A stretch of DNA of 64,000 nucleotides from Clostridiales bacterium (lineage in GTDB: Bacteria; Bacillota; Clostridia; Saccharofermentanales; Saccharofermentanaceae). The notes under the pieces were generated by a model. The model was not told where the DNA came from. It searched no databases and saw only the letters and a list, made by a program, of their open reading frames with translations. Positions 24,957-34,657 of the stretch are shown piece after piece. The position numbers were made by a program, and so were the translations under genes. The DNA is taken from positions 1 to 64,000 of the forward strand of contig JAFXPN010000014.1 of the NCBI GenBank assembly GCA_017527865.1, given 5' to 3'. Each line of letters starts with the position of its first letter. Positions within the stretch are counted from its first letter, which is position 1.

Positions 24957-25199
24957 TTACTTAATAGCAGACTTGATGAATTCAACAGCATCGCCGACTG
25001 TTCCGACCTTCTCAGCAACTTCATCAGGTACGGAAATATCGAATTCCTGCTCCATAGCCATAACGAGCTCAACCATATCAAGAGAATCAGCGTTGAGATC
25101 ATCAACGAAACTGGACTCCATAGTGATAGAATCCTCATCAACACCTAACTGCTCTACGATCATGCTCTTAAGCTTCTCAAAAAGTTCTTCGTTTGTCAT
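24957..25199 (-). CDS. acpP: Acyl carrier protein
   Basis: 80 residues, acidic. The Ser of [15 protein letters not shown] receives the 4'-phosphopantetheine arm that carries growing fatty acids. GGAGG lies seven bases before the ATG. Single-gene unit with its own promoter (25245-25273) and terminator; the acpP-rnc-smc order is common in Firmicutes. Confidence 0.97.
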   Translation of the reverse strand: MTNEELFEKLKSMIVEQLGVDEDSITMESSFVDDLNADSLDMVELVMAMEQEFDISVPDEVAEKVGTVGDAVEFIKSAIK

Positions 25200-25244
25200 T
25201 TGTTATTACCTCCATTAATGATCGTCTGTGACAATCTACAAATA

Positions 25245-25273
25245 CTTTTAATGTAAGACCTATAAAATGTCAA
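25245..25273 (-). promoter_or_regulatory. Promoter of acpP
   Basis: TTGACA (25273-25268), 17-base spacer, TAAAAG (25250-25245). Confidence 0.6.
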
Positions 25274-25303
25274 TAACTAATTTATCCAATAAGGACCTAT
25301 CGG

Positions 25304-25921
25304 TCATTCTTTAAGATAAGACCTGTTCTTAATGAGATAATCCAACCCTGAGATTATGGTCATTATCACGCATATATAGAATAAGACATCCCCTATGACT
25401 GACACGGCACAGGGTTCCGTAAACGAGGCATAGTAATCATCGCCCGTGAATCTCATTATCGTCGGTTCGAACATAAGATAGATTATCGCGATCATCTGGG
25501 TAACCGTCTTTATCTTTCCGATCATCTTAGCGGCCATGACTACGCCTTCCTTAGAAGCGACAAGCCTTATACCGGTCACCATGAATTCGCGCAGTACGAT
25601 TATCGCAAGAAGCCAGGGAGAGATCCTTCCGAGCGCAACAAAAGCGATCAGGACCGCGATAACAAGCATCTTATCGGCCAAGGAATCCAGGAACTTTCCC
25701 AGATCCGTTATCAGATTACACCGTCTAGCGATCTGACCGTCAAAGAAATCCGTCAAAGAAGCAATGATAAAGATTGCCGCTGCAACAAGCATACCGTGTT
25801 CTGTGATAAAAGAATTCCATGCTGCAGGCTCAAAACCGTAGATCCTGACAGGCAGCATAAACAACATCGTAAAAGGTATCAGTATTATCCGAAGCAACGA
25901 TAATCTGTTGGGAATATTCAT
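25304..25921 (-). CDS. pgsA: CDP-diacylglycerol-glycerol-3-phosphate phosphatidyltransferase
   Basis: 205-residue membrane enzyme that makes phosphatidylglycerol phosphate, the first committed step to phosphatidylglycerol. Starts with NIPNRLSLLRIILIP and shows the CDP-alcohol transferase motif as TDFFDGQIARR, then DLGKFLDSLADK, with all the conserved Asp and the Gly. About five membrane helices. It overlaps the rimO stop by four bases (ATGA), an order (rimO-pgsA) seen in many Clostridia. Confidence 0.95.
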   Translation of the reverse strand: MNIPNRLSLLRIILIPFTMLFMLPVRIYGFEPAAWNSFITEHGMLVAAAIFIIASLTDFFDGQIARRCNLITDLGKFLDSLADKMLVIAVLIAFVALGRISPWLLAIIVLREFMVTGIRLVASKEGVVMAAKMIGKIKTVTQMIAIIYLMFEPTIMRFTGDDYYASFTEPCAVSVIGDVLFYICVIMTIISGLDYLIKNRSYLKE

Positions 25922-27279
25922 AAACTAACTCCTGTCATATCAAAAGAATCACTGCATTCAACTATTCTGATCTTATACCTGCCACCGATCTCAAGTTCGC
26001 CTTCGGTAGCGGCTACATAAATGACCGGGTCATCATCAGGAGCTTCACCGTAGCTTCGAGCAACATAGAATATCCCGTCATCTGCAACGCCGTCGACAGT
26101 AACCGTGACTTCTGATCCGACACGCGACCTTGAAGATTCGAGCGCGATATCGTACTGAGTCTCATAGACTTTCCTGACACGTTCCTTCTTAGTCTCTTCA
26201 TCTACCTGATCAGGCATATCAAATGCAGCCGTATTCTCCTCGGGAGAATAAGCGAAGCACCCTAATCTGTCAAATCTCCATCTTCTGAGATTGTCCAGAA
26301 GTTCATTAAAGTCTTCTTCGGTCTCTCCGGGGAACCCTACAAGAACAGTTGTCCTTAAGATGATATCCGGTATACGGCTTCTTATCATCTTAAGCTTGTT
26401 CGTGATCTCCTCAACAGTATCACGGCGGTGCATGGCCTTTAAGATCCTGTCACAACCGTGCTGTATCGGTACATCGAGATAATGCAAAACCTTAGGGTTA
26501 TCGCTCATAACCTTTATAAGGTCCTCATCTATTCCGTCCATATATCCGTAGAGTACACGGACCGCCTCTATCCCTTCGATCTTTGTGATCTGTTCCAGAA
26601 GCTCGGGAAGCATTCTCTTCCCGTAAAGTTCTATACCGTAATTAGTAGTATCCTGGGCTGTAAGAACGATCTCCTTATAACCCTTGGAAGCAATGATCCC
26701 GGCTTCTTCAAGAATCTGCTCCATGGGTCTGGATACAAAACTTCCCCTGATAAGAGGGATCGCACAGAAAGAACATCTGTTAAGACAGCCTTCTCCGATC
26801 TTAAGCCATGCATATCCATTAGTTGATATATCACGGTCAATAAGAAGATGCTCAATGCCTCCGGCAGCCCCATGATACTTATTAACGAAGGTACCTCCTT
26901 CAAAAAGAGAATCAATGGCATCAACGATATCCTTATAACCGGATGTTCCGAGAACTATATCGACCTCGGGCATCTGGGAAAGGATGTCATCAGGATATCT
27001 TTGTGACAGGCATCCGGTAACAATAATATGCTTAAGTCTCTTCGATCCGTTAAATCCGTATTTAAGGTCTCCTGCGCGCAGAATCGCATCTATCGCTTCT
27101 TTCTTGGCAGATTCTATAAACCCGCAGGTATTGATAACAAGCACATCGGACGCATCCGCATCGTTGCTTATCCTGTATCCCGCTTCTCTGATCCGGGTCG
27201 ACATACATTCGGCATCAACAAGATTCTTCGAACAGCCCAGCGCTATCAACGAGACGCTTATGTCACCTCTGTTAATCAT
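25918..27279 (-). CDS. rimO: Ribosomal protein S12 methylthiotransferase
   Basis: 453 residues; adds a methylthio group to the conserved Asp of ribosomal protein S12. Three parts are visible: N-terminal MTTase domain with its Fe-S cysteines (LGCSKN, VINTCGFI, VTGCLSQRY), the radical-SAM core with CLNRCSFC, and a C-terminal TRAM domain. GCSKNxVDxE distinguishes RimO from MiaB. GGAAG lies before the ATG. The gap to recX is 49 bases without a terminator, so it may be read from recA. Confidence 0.95.
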   Translation of the reverse strand: MINRGDISVSLIALGCSKNLVDAECMSTRIREAGYRISNDADASDVLVINTCGFIESAKKEAIDAILRAGDLKYGFNGSKRLKHIIVTGCLSQRYPDDILSQMPEVDIVLGTSGYKDIVDAIDSLFEGGTFVNKYHGAAGGIEHLLIDRDISTNGYAWLKIGEGCLNRCSFCAIPLIRGSFVSRPMEQILEEAGIIASKGYKEIVLTAQDTTNYGIELYGKRMLPELLEQITKIEGIEAVRVLYGYMDGIDEDLIKVMSDNPKVLHYLDVPIQHGCDRILKAMHRRDTVEEITNKLKMIRSRIPDIILRTTVLVGFPGETEEDFNELLDNLRRWRFDRLGCFAYSPEENTAAFDMPDQVDEETKKERVRKVYETQYDIALESSRSRVGSEVTVTVDGVADDGIFYVARSYGEAPDDDPVIYVAATEGELEIGGRYKIRIVECSDSFDMTGVSL

Positions 27280-27328
27280 CAGTTGCTTCCGGCACCTTCT
27301 TATCGCTTTATTTAAACCTCAGCATTTG

Positions 27329-27829
27329 TCAAATGCTTCGGCCGAGCACCTCATTAAGCCATCTGTCATAGGCAGTCCTTGCGGTCTCACCGGTAAAGCC
27401 TCTCTTGGAAGCAAGCTTCAAAAGCTCCTCACGGAAACTCTCAGCTTCGTCGTCATCCGAGACAACAGGTTTGGCGCTCAAATAAAGATTAAAGCACAAA
27501 TCGTTATCATCTTCCACATTTTCCATCAGTTCATCGGCAACAGACGGTCTTACACCTGCTATACAAAGACGCCGGATAAGATAAGCCCTGCTTTCCTGCT
27601 TTTTGCCGGAACGGGAGAGCAGGACCTTACGCCCCGCTCTCCCGTCATCGATGTATTCCCTTTTGATAAGGTCTTCTACCGCCTGCTTTACGGCATCATC
27701 CGAGAAACCCTTCTTCTTAAGATAATCTCTCATCTTTCCGGAAGAACAGGTCCCGATACCTATATGTCTTATGCCTGCTGTCGCGGCATCAGATGAAGAT
27801 GTAAGATCAAAATTCTCCTGCTTTCCCAT
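27329..27829 (-). CDS. recX: RecA regulator RecX
   Basis: 166 residues, mostly helical. RecX proteins bind the RecA filament groove and modulate it. Visible: MRDYLKKKGFSDDAVKQAVEDL, in which the three-helix repeat can be seen, and later YIDDGRAGRK and RAYLIRRL. The start codon overlaps the recA stop by one base (TGATG), so the two are translationally coupled, a common order. Confidence 0.88.
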   Translation of the reverse strand: MGKQENFDLTSSSDAATAGIRHIGIGTCSSGKMRDYLKKKGFSDDAVKQAVEDLIKREYIDDGRAGRKVLLSRSGKKQESRAYLIRRLCIAGVRPSVADELMENVEDDNDLCFNLYLSAKPVVSDDDEAESFREELLKLASKRGFTGETARTAYDRWLNEVLGRSI

Positions 27830-28977
27830 CAGATATCGATACCGAGGATATCATCATCGCTCTCGACTCCGTAACCGCCTTCTTCCGGCAAGCCTTCACC
27901 GTCATCGTCATCATCATCATCGACAAAAGCCGTATTATCGGCAGGTTTATAAGAATCCCTTATGAGTTCCTCGATCTCTTCGCATACTTCGGGGTTCTCG
28001 ATCAGGTAGAGTCTTGCATTCTCCTTGCCCTGACCTATCTTCTGACCCTTATACGCAAACCAGGCTCCGCTCTTGTCGATGATATTATTCTCGACTGCAA
28101 GATCGATGATGCTTCCCTCACGTGAAATGCCCTGGCCGTAAAGGATATCGAATTCTGCTTCCTTAAACGGCGGAGCAACTTTATTCTTGACAACCTTTAC
28201 ACGAACGTGATTGCCGATGACATCAGTGCCGCTCTTCAAAGTCTCTGTCTTCCTCACATCGAGCCTTACCGAAGAATAGAACTTCAGGGCACGACCGCCG
28301 GTCGTAGTCTCGGGATTGCCGAACATAACACCGATCTTCTCACGAAGCTGGTTGATAAATATGCACACTGTCCCTGACTTGGATATTATTCCCGTCAGCT
28401 TTCTTAAGCCCTGGCTCATAAGTCTCGCCTGAAGACCGACATGTGAATCACCCATCTCTCCCTCGATCTCAGCTCTGGGAACAAGGGCTGCCACTGAATC
28501 GATAACGATAACATCGATGCATCCGGATCTGACCAGGGTCTCTGTAATATCGAGAGCCTGTTCTCCCGTATCAGGCTGTGACAGCAGGAGGTTATCGACA
28601 TCCACTCCTATCTTACCTGCGTAATCGGGATCCAATGCATGTTCTGCATCGATAAACGCGCACGTTCCGCCTTTCTTCTGCGCTTCGGCAATACAATGAA
28701 GAGCTACGGTCGTCTTTCCTGAAGATTCGGGGCCGTAGATCTCGATGATCCTTCCCCTGGGAAGGCCTCCTACTCCGAGCGCGATATCAAGGCTTAATGC
28801 GCCTGTTGAGATCGATTCGATCTGTGCGGTCTGCTGATCGCCGAGTCTCATGACCGATCCTTTGCCGAACTGCTTCTCTATCTGTGACATTGCAGCCTCA
28901 AGAGCCTTCTTTCTGGCATCCTGATCCTCTGATGATATAGACTGTACCTGGGGCTTTGCTGCTTTACTCTTAGCCAT
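27829..28977 (-). CDS. recA: Recombinase RecA
   Basis: 382 residues; forms ATP-dependent filaments on single-stranded DNA for strand exchange and for triggering LexA self-cleavage. Walker [10 protein letters not shown], Walker [15 protein letters not shown]1/L2 loop parts ([20 protein letters not shown]) and the [10 protein letters not shown] segment are intact. The last 25 residues are very acidic (a run of seven Asp), typical of RecA tails but longer than usual. GGAGG precedes the ATG. Promoter and a LexA-type box lie upstream. Confidence 0.98.
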   Translation of the reverse strand: MAKSKAAKPQVQSISSEDQDARKKALEAAMSQIEKQFGKGSVMRLGDQQTAQIESISTGALSLDIALGVGGLPRGRIIEIYGPESSGKTTVALHCIAEAQKKGGTCAFIDAEHALDPDYAGKIGVDVDNLLLSQPDTGEQALDITETLVRSGCIDVIVIDSVAALVPRAEIEGEMGDSHVGLQARLMSQGLRKLTGIISKSGTVCIFINQLREKIGVMFGNPETTTGGRALKFYSSVRLDVRKTETLKSGTDVIGNHVRVKVVKNKVAPPFKEAEFDILYGQGISREGSIIDLAVENNIIDKSGAWFAYKGQKIGQGKENARLYLIENPEVCEEIEELIRDSYKPADNTAFVDDDDDDDGEGLPEEGGYGVESDDDILGIDI

Positions 28978-29003
28978 TTTCCGGTTCCTCCGTAGTAAAA
29001 TTA

Positions 29004-29015
29004 AAACATTTGTTC
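29004..29015 (-). promoter_or_regulatory. LexA/DinR-type SOS box of recA
   Basis: GAACAAATGTTT on the minus strand fits the Firmicutes SOS consensus GAAC-N4-GTTC in all but the last base. It lies just downstream of the predicted transcription start, a position from which LexA would block recA. Confidence 0.7.
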
Positions 29016-29018
29016 ACT

Positions 29019-29030
29019 GTTTTCGAAAAC
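29019..29030. promoter_or_regulatory. Perfect 12-base palindrome between recA -10 and SOS box
   Basis: GTTTTCGAAAAC, directly after the -10 box and three bases from the SOS box. It could be a second operator or part of an extended LexA site; no function is known to me. Confidence 0.4.
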
Positions 29031-29059
29031 ATTCTACGAATAAGATACAACAAAGTCAA
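29031..29059 (-). promoter_or_regulatory. Promoter of recA
   Basis: TTGACT (29059-29054), 17-base spacer, TAGAAT (29036-29031). Confidence 0.8.
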
Positions 29060-29113
29060 CTTATTTTTGCCGACAATCCCTCCAAAATTCCGACAAAAAA
29101 CGACAAAGTACCT

Positions 29114-30703
29114 TTAATGGGACCTTTTCAAAACAGACTTAATCTTTTCAAGGAAAGCAAGCGATTCGGGAACTCTTAATATCATTGAACTGATAACGTA
29201 CAGAACAAAGGATAACAGCACCCTGACACCCAATGCAGTCAGTTCCATGATCTTGCCCTGAGGGTTTACGGGAATTTTATATTGGACATTAAGAGCTACG
29301 ATAAGTATCCCGAGGCACATGAAGACTTTTATTACAAACGACAGCATTCCCTTCGGCCTTAATTCCCTGTTCCTGCAGTAGACAGCACACAGCACCGTCA
29401 TCTGGAGGATGCTCGTAATGGAATATGATAATGTCAGCGCGAATCCTCCCATATACGGCATGAGAAGCGTACAGCCGACCGGGTTTATGATAAGGCCTAT
29501 ACAGCCTGCCATAAGAGGCACGCGCGTCCTGCCTATGGCATAGAATGCCTGATTCATGATAAATACGACAGTATGAGTAATTATCGCGATAGAATAGCCC
29601 GCAAGGAATGCTCCCGCGCGGGTGCAGTCATCATTAGTATAAGAAGCGCTCCACTGGAATATTCCTCTTATTACCTCAGAATTCATAACGAACATTATCC
29701 CTGCTGAAGGCACGGTCAGGAACAGCGCACTCTTAAGCCTCGAAGACAGAAGTTTCGAAGCGCCCTCGTAGTCCTTTTTCCCGTAATGCTCAGCCAGAGA
29801 CGGAAGCATTACGTTTCCTATCGCAACGGCAAATATACCGTACGGAAGCTGCCATGTTGTCGAAGCATTTCTCAGAGCATATACATTACCCGCATCGGGG
29901 AGTTTCATGGCGAAGTAATTCAATATGAGCATGTTAAGCTGAACTACGGATGCCGAGACGAGTATCGGAAGCGCCCTCTTCACGAGCGCATGGAAATCCC
30001 TGTCGCCCGGAGCCCAGATGAAATGGAATTTCTTAAGAAGATCTCTCCCTATAACAGCCTGATAGAGAAAGTACACCGCGGCAGCGAGCATTATGCCGAA
30101 CGTCGTACGCATGAGCTGTTCGCGCGAGTTGCCCGCAAAAACAAGGATGGCGGCAAGAACGCAGACGTTATATATCGTCGGTCCGAACGAAGTGGAACCG
30201 AACCTCTTATATGCATTGAGTATGCCGATACAAAGGGCCGCGAGCATCATAAAGACTATCTGCGGGAACAGCCACCTGGATGCAGATGCGGCAAGGTGTA
30301 TGGTAATTGCATTATGCTCTCCGCTTCTGTATAAGCTGTAGAGCTGATCTGCAAAGGTCATGCCGAGCGCGCATACGATTACCAGCAGGATGGCAAAAAA
30401 GGAAATGAAGATACTTACGGCACGCACGCCCTTTTCTTCTTTTCCGGCAGCAACCGAAGCTGACAGGGACGGCGTGATGGCGGCCTGTATCGAACCGCCG
30501 ATGAGAAGGTTGTAGACAAGATCCGGTATGGTAAAAGCCAATGTAAAACTGTCACGGAATACAGGTTCCGAGAATTTGATACCTACGAATATATCACGCA
30601 GGAAACCGGAAGACTTGGAAAGGATCAGTCCCGCCATGACGAGACCGGTCGATAATGCAATATTGCTTCCTGCGGATCTGCGGGATGTCTTCGGTTCCGT
30701 CAC
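29114..30703 (-). CDS. murJ: Lipid II flippase MurJ
   Basis: 529-residue integral membrane protein with about 14 helices of the MOP/MVF superfamily; moves lipid II across the membrane for peptidoglycan synthesis. The N-terminal SKSSGFLRDIFVG and the central segment with WQLPYGIFAVAIGNVMLPSL are characteristic of MurJ/MviN. Last gene of the proC-to-murJ operon; its ATG overlaps the pncC stop by four bases. Confidence 0.93.
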   Translation of the reverse strand: MTEPKTSRRSAGSNIALSTGLVMAGLILSKSSGFLRDIFVGIKFSEPVFRDSFTLAFTIPDLVYNLLIGGSIQAAITPSLSASVAAGKEEKGVRAVSIFISFFAILLVIVCALGMTFADQLYSLYRSGEHNAITIHLAASASRWLFPQIVFMMLAALCIGILNAYKRFGSTSFGPTIYNVCVLAAILVFAGNSREQLMRTTFGIMLAAAVYFLYQAVIGRDLLKKFHFIWAPGDRDFHALVKRALPILVSASVVQLNMLILNYFAMKLPDAGNVYALRNASTTWQLPYGIFAVAIGNVMLPSLAEHYGKKDYEGASKLLSSRLKSALFLTVPSAGIMFVMNSEVIRGIFQWSASYTNDDCTRAGAFLAGYSIAIITHTVVFIMNQAFYAIGRTRVPLMAGCIGLIINPVGCTLLMPYMGGFALTLSYSITSILQMTVLCAVYCRNRELRPKGMLSFVIKVFMCLGILIVALNVQYKIPVNPQGKIMELTALGVRVLLSFVLYVISSMILRVPESLAFLEKIKSVLKRSH

Positions 30704-31179
30704 AGCTGAAGTGCCCTCCCGTACATAAGGGCATATGCCGCATCGCGTGTAGCTCTTCTTACGTCATCTCTCGTCCCGTCGAAAAGCTTAGCCTCAAAGC
30801 CTATGCCGTTTCTGTCGGCATATCCGATATAGACCGTTCCGCAAGGCGTTCCGTCAGGACCGTTTCCCGGGCCGGCATAACCCGTAACAGATACGGAAAT
30901 ATCGGCATTTGACAGTCTGAGCGCGCCCTCGGCCATACTGACCGCACATTCCGCGGATACAGCAGTCTTATCATCGATCACTTCCCGCGGGACGCCTAAC
31001 ACATTTATCTTAAAATCATCAGAATACGATACGATGCTCCCGTCAAAAACATCGGAAGCCCCGGGGACATCCACGAGACCGCAGGCGGCCATCCCGCCCG
31101 TCAGGCTCTCAGCAAATGTGCATCTTAAGCTCTTAGAGCGGAGAAGATCAATAAGCGCAGGTGCCGTTACCGGATTCAC
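30700..31179 (-). CDS. pncC: CinA C-terminal family nicotinamide-nucleotide amidohydrolase
   Basis: 159 residues, only the C-terminal domain of CinA. Motifs CTFAESLTGGMAA (active Ser), GSIVSYSDDFK, VSAECAVSMAEGA and VSVTGYAGPGNG match PncC enzymes, which turn NMN into nicotinate mononucleotide in NAD recycling. The N-terminal molybdopterin-like domain of full CinA is absent. It overlaps ftsK and murJ by four bases each, so it is made with division and wall proteins. Confidence 0.9.
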   Translation of the reverse strand: MNPVTAPALIDLLRSKSLRCTFAESLTGGMAACGLVDVPGASDVFDGSIVSYSDDFKINVLGVPREVIDDKTAVSAECAVSMAEGALRLSNADISVSVTGYAGPGNGPDGTPCGTVYIGYADRNGIGFEAKLFDGTRDDVRRATRDAAYALMYGRALQL

Positions 31180-34106
31180 GTATTACCGCCTTTGGCCTTG
31201 ATCTCGAGCCAGTCCGTCTCGGATATAAGGACCCGTCTGGGCTTGCTGCCCTCGAACGGACCGATATACCCCTTCTGTTCAAGTACGTCTATGAGTCTTG
31301 CCGCCCTCGGATATCCGACGCCGAGACGTCTTTGCAATATCGATACACTCGCATTTTTAGCCTGGAGCACTGTCTCGACTGCGGCATTGAGAAGCTCATC
31401 CTCGGAATTCTCGTTTACGGAAGGATCAGACACACCTTCTGTCTTTCCCGTTCCCTCTCCGTTTGCGATTTTCTGAACGGATTCATTGATATCGGGATCG
31501 TAAAGAGCTCCGTATTTTTGCTTAAGATAGTCGACTGCCTTTTCAACCTCGTCGTCCGATACAAACGCTCCCTGGCCTCTTACGGGCTTGGGCGCGGTAA
31601 GAGGCGCATACAGCATATCTCCTCTTCCGAGGAGTTTCTCCGCTCCGTATGAGTCGAGTATCGTCCTGCTGTCCACGCCCGATGCGACCGAGAATGCGAT
31701 CCTGGAAGGTACGTTGCTCTTGATGACGCCGGTGATGACATCTACGGAAGGCCTCTGCGTCGCGATTATCATATGCATTCCGGCAGCTCTGGCCATAGCG
31801 GCAAGCCTGCCGATCTGAACCTCTACCTCATTTTTGGCTACAGCCATGAGATCCGCAAGCTCATCGATTATTATCAGTATCAGAGGAAGAGGCTCCTCAT
31901 CGACTTCAAGGCAGTTGTTATAGCCTTCCATATTCCTTACGGCCTTCTCCGCAAACAACTTATATCTTCTCTCCATCTCAGCTACAGCCCATTTAAGCGC
32001 GCCTGTGGCAAGCTTCATATCGCTTACGACAGGCATGAGAAGATGCGGTATCCCGTTATAAACTGAAAGCTCGACGACCTTGGGATCGATCAGTATCATC
32101 CTTACATCTTTGGGAGATGCTTTGCAGAGTATGCTCATAAGTATGGAGTTTACGCAGACCGATTTACCGGATCCCGTAGCGCCCGCGATAAGAAGGTGCG
32201 GCATCCTTGCAAGATCGCAGTATATGGGTTTGCCCGGAATATCCTTTCCGAGACCGACGTTCATCGGCGCGGAATTCCTGAATTCTTTGGTCTCAAGTAT
32301 CGAACGAAGGTAAACGGCAGACGTCTTATCATTAGGGATCTCAATACCTATGGCACGCTTACCGGGAATCGGAGCTTCAATCCTGACGGCTGTTGCAGCC
32401 ATGGCAAGGGCGATATCATCCTCGAGATTCTTGACTTTAGATACTTTTACGCCCTGACCGATAGTAACCTCAAACCTGGTGATGGCCGGACCGTGTGTGA
32501 TATTCGATACCTTGGCATCCGTTATGCCGAACGTTCTCAATGTTTCCTGAAGAGCTTCAGCTTTTTCCCGAAGCCTTGATACGCTCTCAGATTCATTCTT
32601 CCCCTTATTGGGATCAGTAGCAAGAACCGAAAGCGGAACCGGCTTGTAATTCTTGAAGTTGTTGGCTTTGATCCTCTTTCCTTCGTTTGATAAAGAAGTT
32701 GATGTTACTTCCAGCCCTAAGCCGTTCGATGCCGATTTTTGGGAAGCAGAAGTATCGACGAGCCTTCCTTCGGTAACCGAATATCCTTCGGTATTATCGC
32801 TTCCCTGATTGATCGTGATCTCCTGAAGAGGAGTCTCATCCGGCACATCATCAGCATCATCATCGATATAGGGATTGATATGCGGCGGTCTCACGGCAGG
32901 TCTTACAGCAGGGGCCGAATAATCATAAGGAGAGTCATCGGTGATCTCATAAGGCATATCATCTTCAGGTCTGTAATAACCGCCTGCGGCAGGTCTCTCG
33001 CTGTAGTCATCGTTGACAGTCTCGCCGTCATAATACACACCGCCTGACAGATCGTAGAAATCCTGCTGGGCATTCATCTTAAGGAAATCAGGTTCTTCGA
33101 TGCTTCTTCCCGGAGCCCTGTTCCTTGCGGCCCGCGGCATGGAGTTATACGAGAAATCCGCTTCGGGAGCATTATCGGTCCCTTCAGTCGAGACCCTCTT
33201 CTCACCATACTTGAGCACTCCCTGCTCCCCCTTTGTGTCAGCCGCAAAAGCAGGATCCGTCATATCGGTAAATCCCGATCTGCTGTCAACGGGCATAGTC
33301 CTGTTAAATGGATCCTGAACATTATATGTTCCGTCAAAATAAGGCTGAACGGCATGTCCTGCCGGAGCATTTACGAACGGATTGGCGTTCATGTTCTGAC
33401 CGTAAGGCGGCTGCACCGGAAGCTGACGGGGCATCTGAGGACGGGACTGCGGCCTTTGAGACGGCCGCTGAACGGGGCGCTGAGGCTGCTGTCTTGGAGT
33501 TCTGTTCCTTACGGCATTGCCGACAGCACGCGCGGTCTTCTTCACTGTCTTCTTAAGGGAAATATGAAAGACCAGTATTACCTGGGATGCAATAAGGCCT
33601 ATCAAAACAACGATGGAAGTTATCTTACCGCATACTGTATGAAGGGCAACTGCAAGAAGACCGCCCGTGATACCTCCCGGAAGCACCTTATCATTCGGCA
33701 TGGATATCAAAGAGGCATCGGGGCCCGACTTCCACAGTAGTGATATAGCCGACGTAGCCTTGTATTTCTGATCGGCATCCGAAAGGCAAAGGGACTTGAA
33801 ATAATCAAAGTCCATCGTGATAACCGAAAGAAGAGCAGAGAGACAGATCATAAAGATGATTACCGATCTTACCCTGATTGGTGAAACGCCTTCACGCTTC
33901 TCAAGGAAAAAATCGATCGAAGCATATATAAGAAATATCGGTATCATGAACGCGGCTGACCCGATAAGACCGCCGCCTATCGTTCTGATGAGATTGCCCA
34001 GAACGCCGGTTACCTCAGCAGGAAGATAATAGAGCAAGGTCAGAGCGATCGCGCAGAAGAACAGCGCGATCCCGGTTACTTCTCTTTTGCCTTCATAATT
34101 ATTCAA
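31176..34106 (-). CDS. ftsK: DNA translocase FtsK/SpoIIIE
   Basis: 976 residues; pumps chromosomal DNA through the closing septum. N-terminal four to five membrane helices (to about 190), a long linker rich in Pro/Gln/Arg and then in Asp/Tyr/Pro (about 200-440), the alpha/beta motor with Walker A GATGSGKSV and Walker B LILIIIDELADL, ATQRPSVDVITG, and a C-terminal gamma winged helix (SILQRRLGVGYPRAARL) that reads orientation sequences. Overlaps nudix and pncC genes by four bases each. Confidence 0.96.
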   Translation of the reverse strand: MNNYEGKREVTGIALFFCAIALTLLYYLPAEVTGVLGNLIRTIGGGLIGSAAFMIPIFLIYASIDFFLEKREGVSPIRVRSVIIFMICLSALLSVITMDFDYFKSLCLSDADQKYKATSAISLLWKSGPDASLISMPNDKVLPGGITGGLLAVALHTVCGKITSIVVLIGLIASQVILVFHISLKKTVKKTARAVGNAVRNRTPRQQPQRPVQRPSQRPQSRPQMPRQLPVQPPYGQNMNANPFVNAPAGHAVQPYFDGTYNVQDPFNRTMPVDSRSGFTDMTDPAFAADTKGEQGVLKYGEKRVSTEGTDNAPEADFSYNSMPRAARNRAPGRSIEEPDFLKMNAQQDFYDLSGGVYYDGETVNDDYSERPAAGGYYRPEDDMPYEITDDSPYDYSAPAVRPAVRPPHINPYIDDDADDVPDETPLQEITINQGSDNTEGYSVTEGRLVDTSASQKSASNGLGLEVTSTSLSNEGKRIKANNFKNYKPVPLSVLATDPNKGKNESESVSRLREKAEALQETLRTFGITDAKVSNITHGPAITRFEVTIGQGVKVSKVKNLEDDIALAMAATAVRIEAPIPGKRAIGIEIPNDKTSAVYLRSILETKEFRNSAPMNVGLGKDIPGKPIYCDLARMPHLLIAGATGSGKSVCVNSILMSILCKASPKDVRMILIDPKVVELSVYNGIPHLLMPVVSDMKLATGALKWAVAEMERRYKLFAEKAVRNMEGYNNCLEVDEEPLPLILIIIDELADLMAVAKNEVEVQIGRLAAMARAAGMHMIIATQRPSVDVITGVIKSNVPSRIAFSVASGVDSRTILDSYGAEKLLGRGDMLYAPLTAPKPVRGQGAFVSDDEVEKAVDYLKQKYGALYDPDINESVQKIANGEGTGKTEGVSDPSVNENSEDELLNAAVETVLQAKNASVSILQRRLGVGYPRAARLIDVLEQKGYIGPFEGSKPRRVLISETDWLEIKAKGGNT

Positions 34107-34657
34107 ATACCAAGCCTCCCGGCGGCTTTATATATGCACAACTGCGTCTTGCTGTCGCTTATCCTGCCGTCTTCCGCCATAGCAAGAAGTTCCTTGAGCG
34201 GTATCTTCTCGACATTAAGGAATTCACCCTCATCGAGTCTTTGTCCCACCTTCGTAAGCCCGGTAGCCATATGAAGCCAGATAAGCTCACTGTCATATCC
34301 GGGAGAAGCGATCATCGGTCCGAATTCGATGATCTCATCAGCCACAAAGCCCGTTTCCTCAAGAAGTTCCCTTTCAGCGCAGACCAAAGGCTGCTCCCCT
34401 TCCTCGAGTTTTCCTGCAGGTACTTCGAGGATTATCTTCTCGAACGGGCTCCTGAACTGCCTTACCATGTAGCAGTTAAGATCATCGTCCACAGGCAGTA
34501 CGCATGCGCCGCCTCTGTGAACCACGATCTCCCTCTTGGCGCTCTTACCGTCAGCAAGTGTTACGGTCTTAACGATTGTATCAAAAACTTTCCCGTGAAA
34601 GATTACTTCTGAAGTCTCGGTTGTTTCAATCAGGTTACGATATTTTTCTTCCATCAT
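34103..34657 (-). CDS. NUDIX hydrolase (ADP-ribose pyrophosphatase type)
   Basis: 184 residues. The Nudix box is GKLEEGEQPLVCAERELLEE followed by TGFVADE, with the metal-binding Glu residues in REL-LEE-TG. The N-terminal VIFHGKVFD strand and EVPAGKLE before the box are typical of ADP-ribose pyrophosphatases, which split ADP-ribose into AMP and ribose phosphate. Between rnhA and ftsK with four-base overlaps on both sides. Specificity is by family resemblance. Confidence 0.9.
   Translation of the reverse strand: MMEEKYRNLIETTETSEVIFHGKVFDTIVKTVTLADGKSAKREIVVHRGGACVLPVDDDLNCYMVRQFRSPFEKIILEVPAGKLEEGEQPLVCAERELLEETGFVADEIIEFGPMIASPGYDSELIWLHMATGLTKVGQRLDEGEFLNVEKIPLKELLAMAEDGRISDSKTQLCIYKAAGRLGI

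Noticed and set aside
27771..27965. His-rich plus-strand frame at the recA end
   Set aside because: Its His run is the antisense of the Asp run in the RecA tail.
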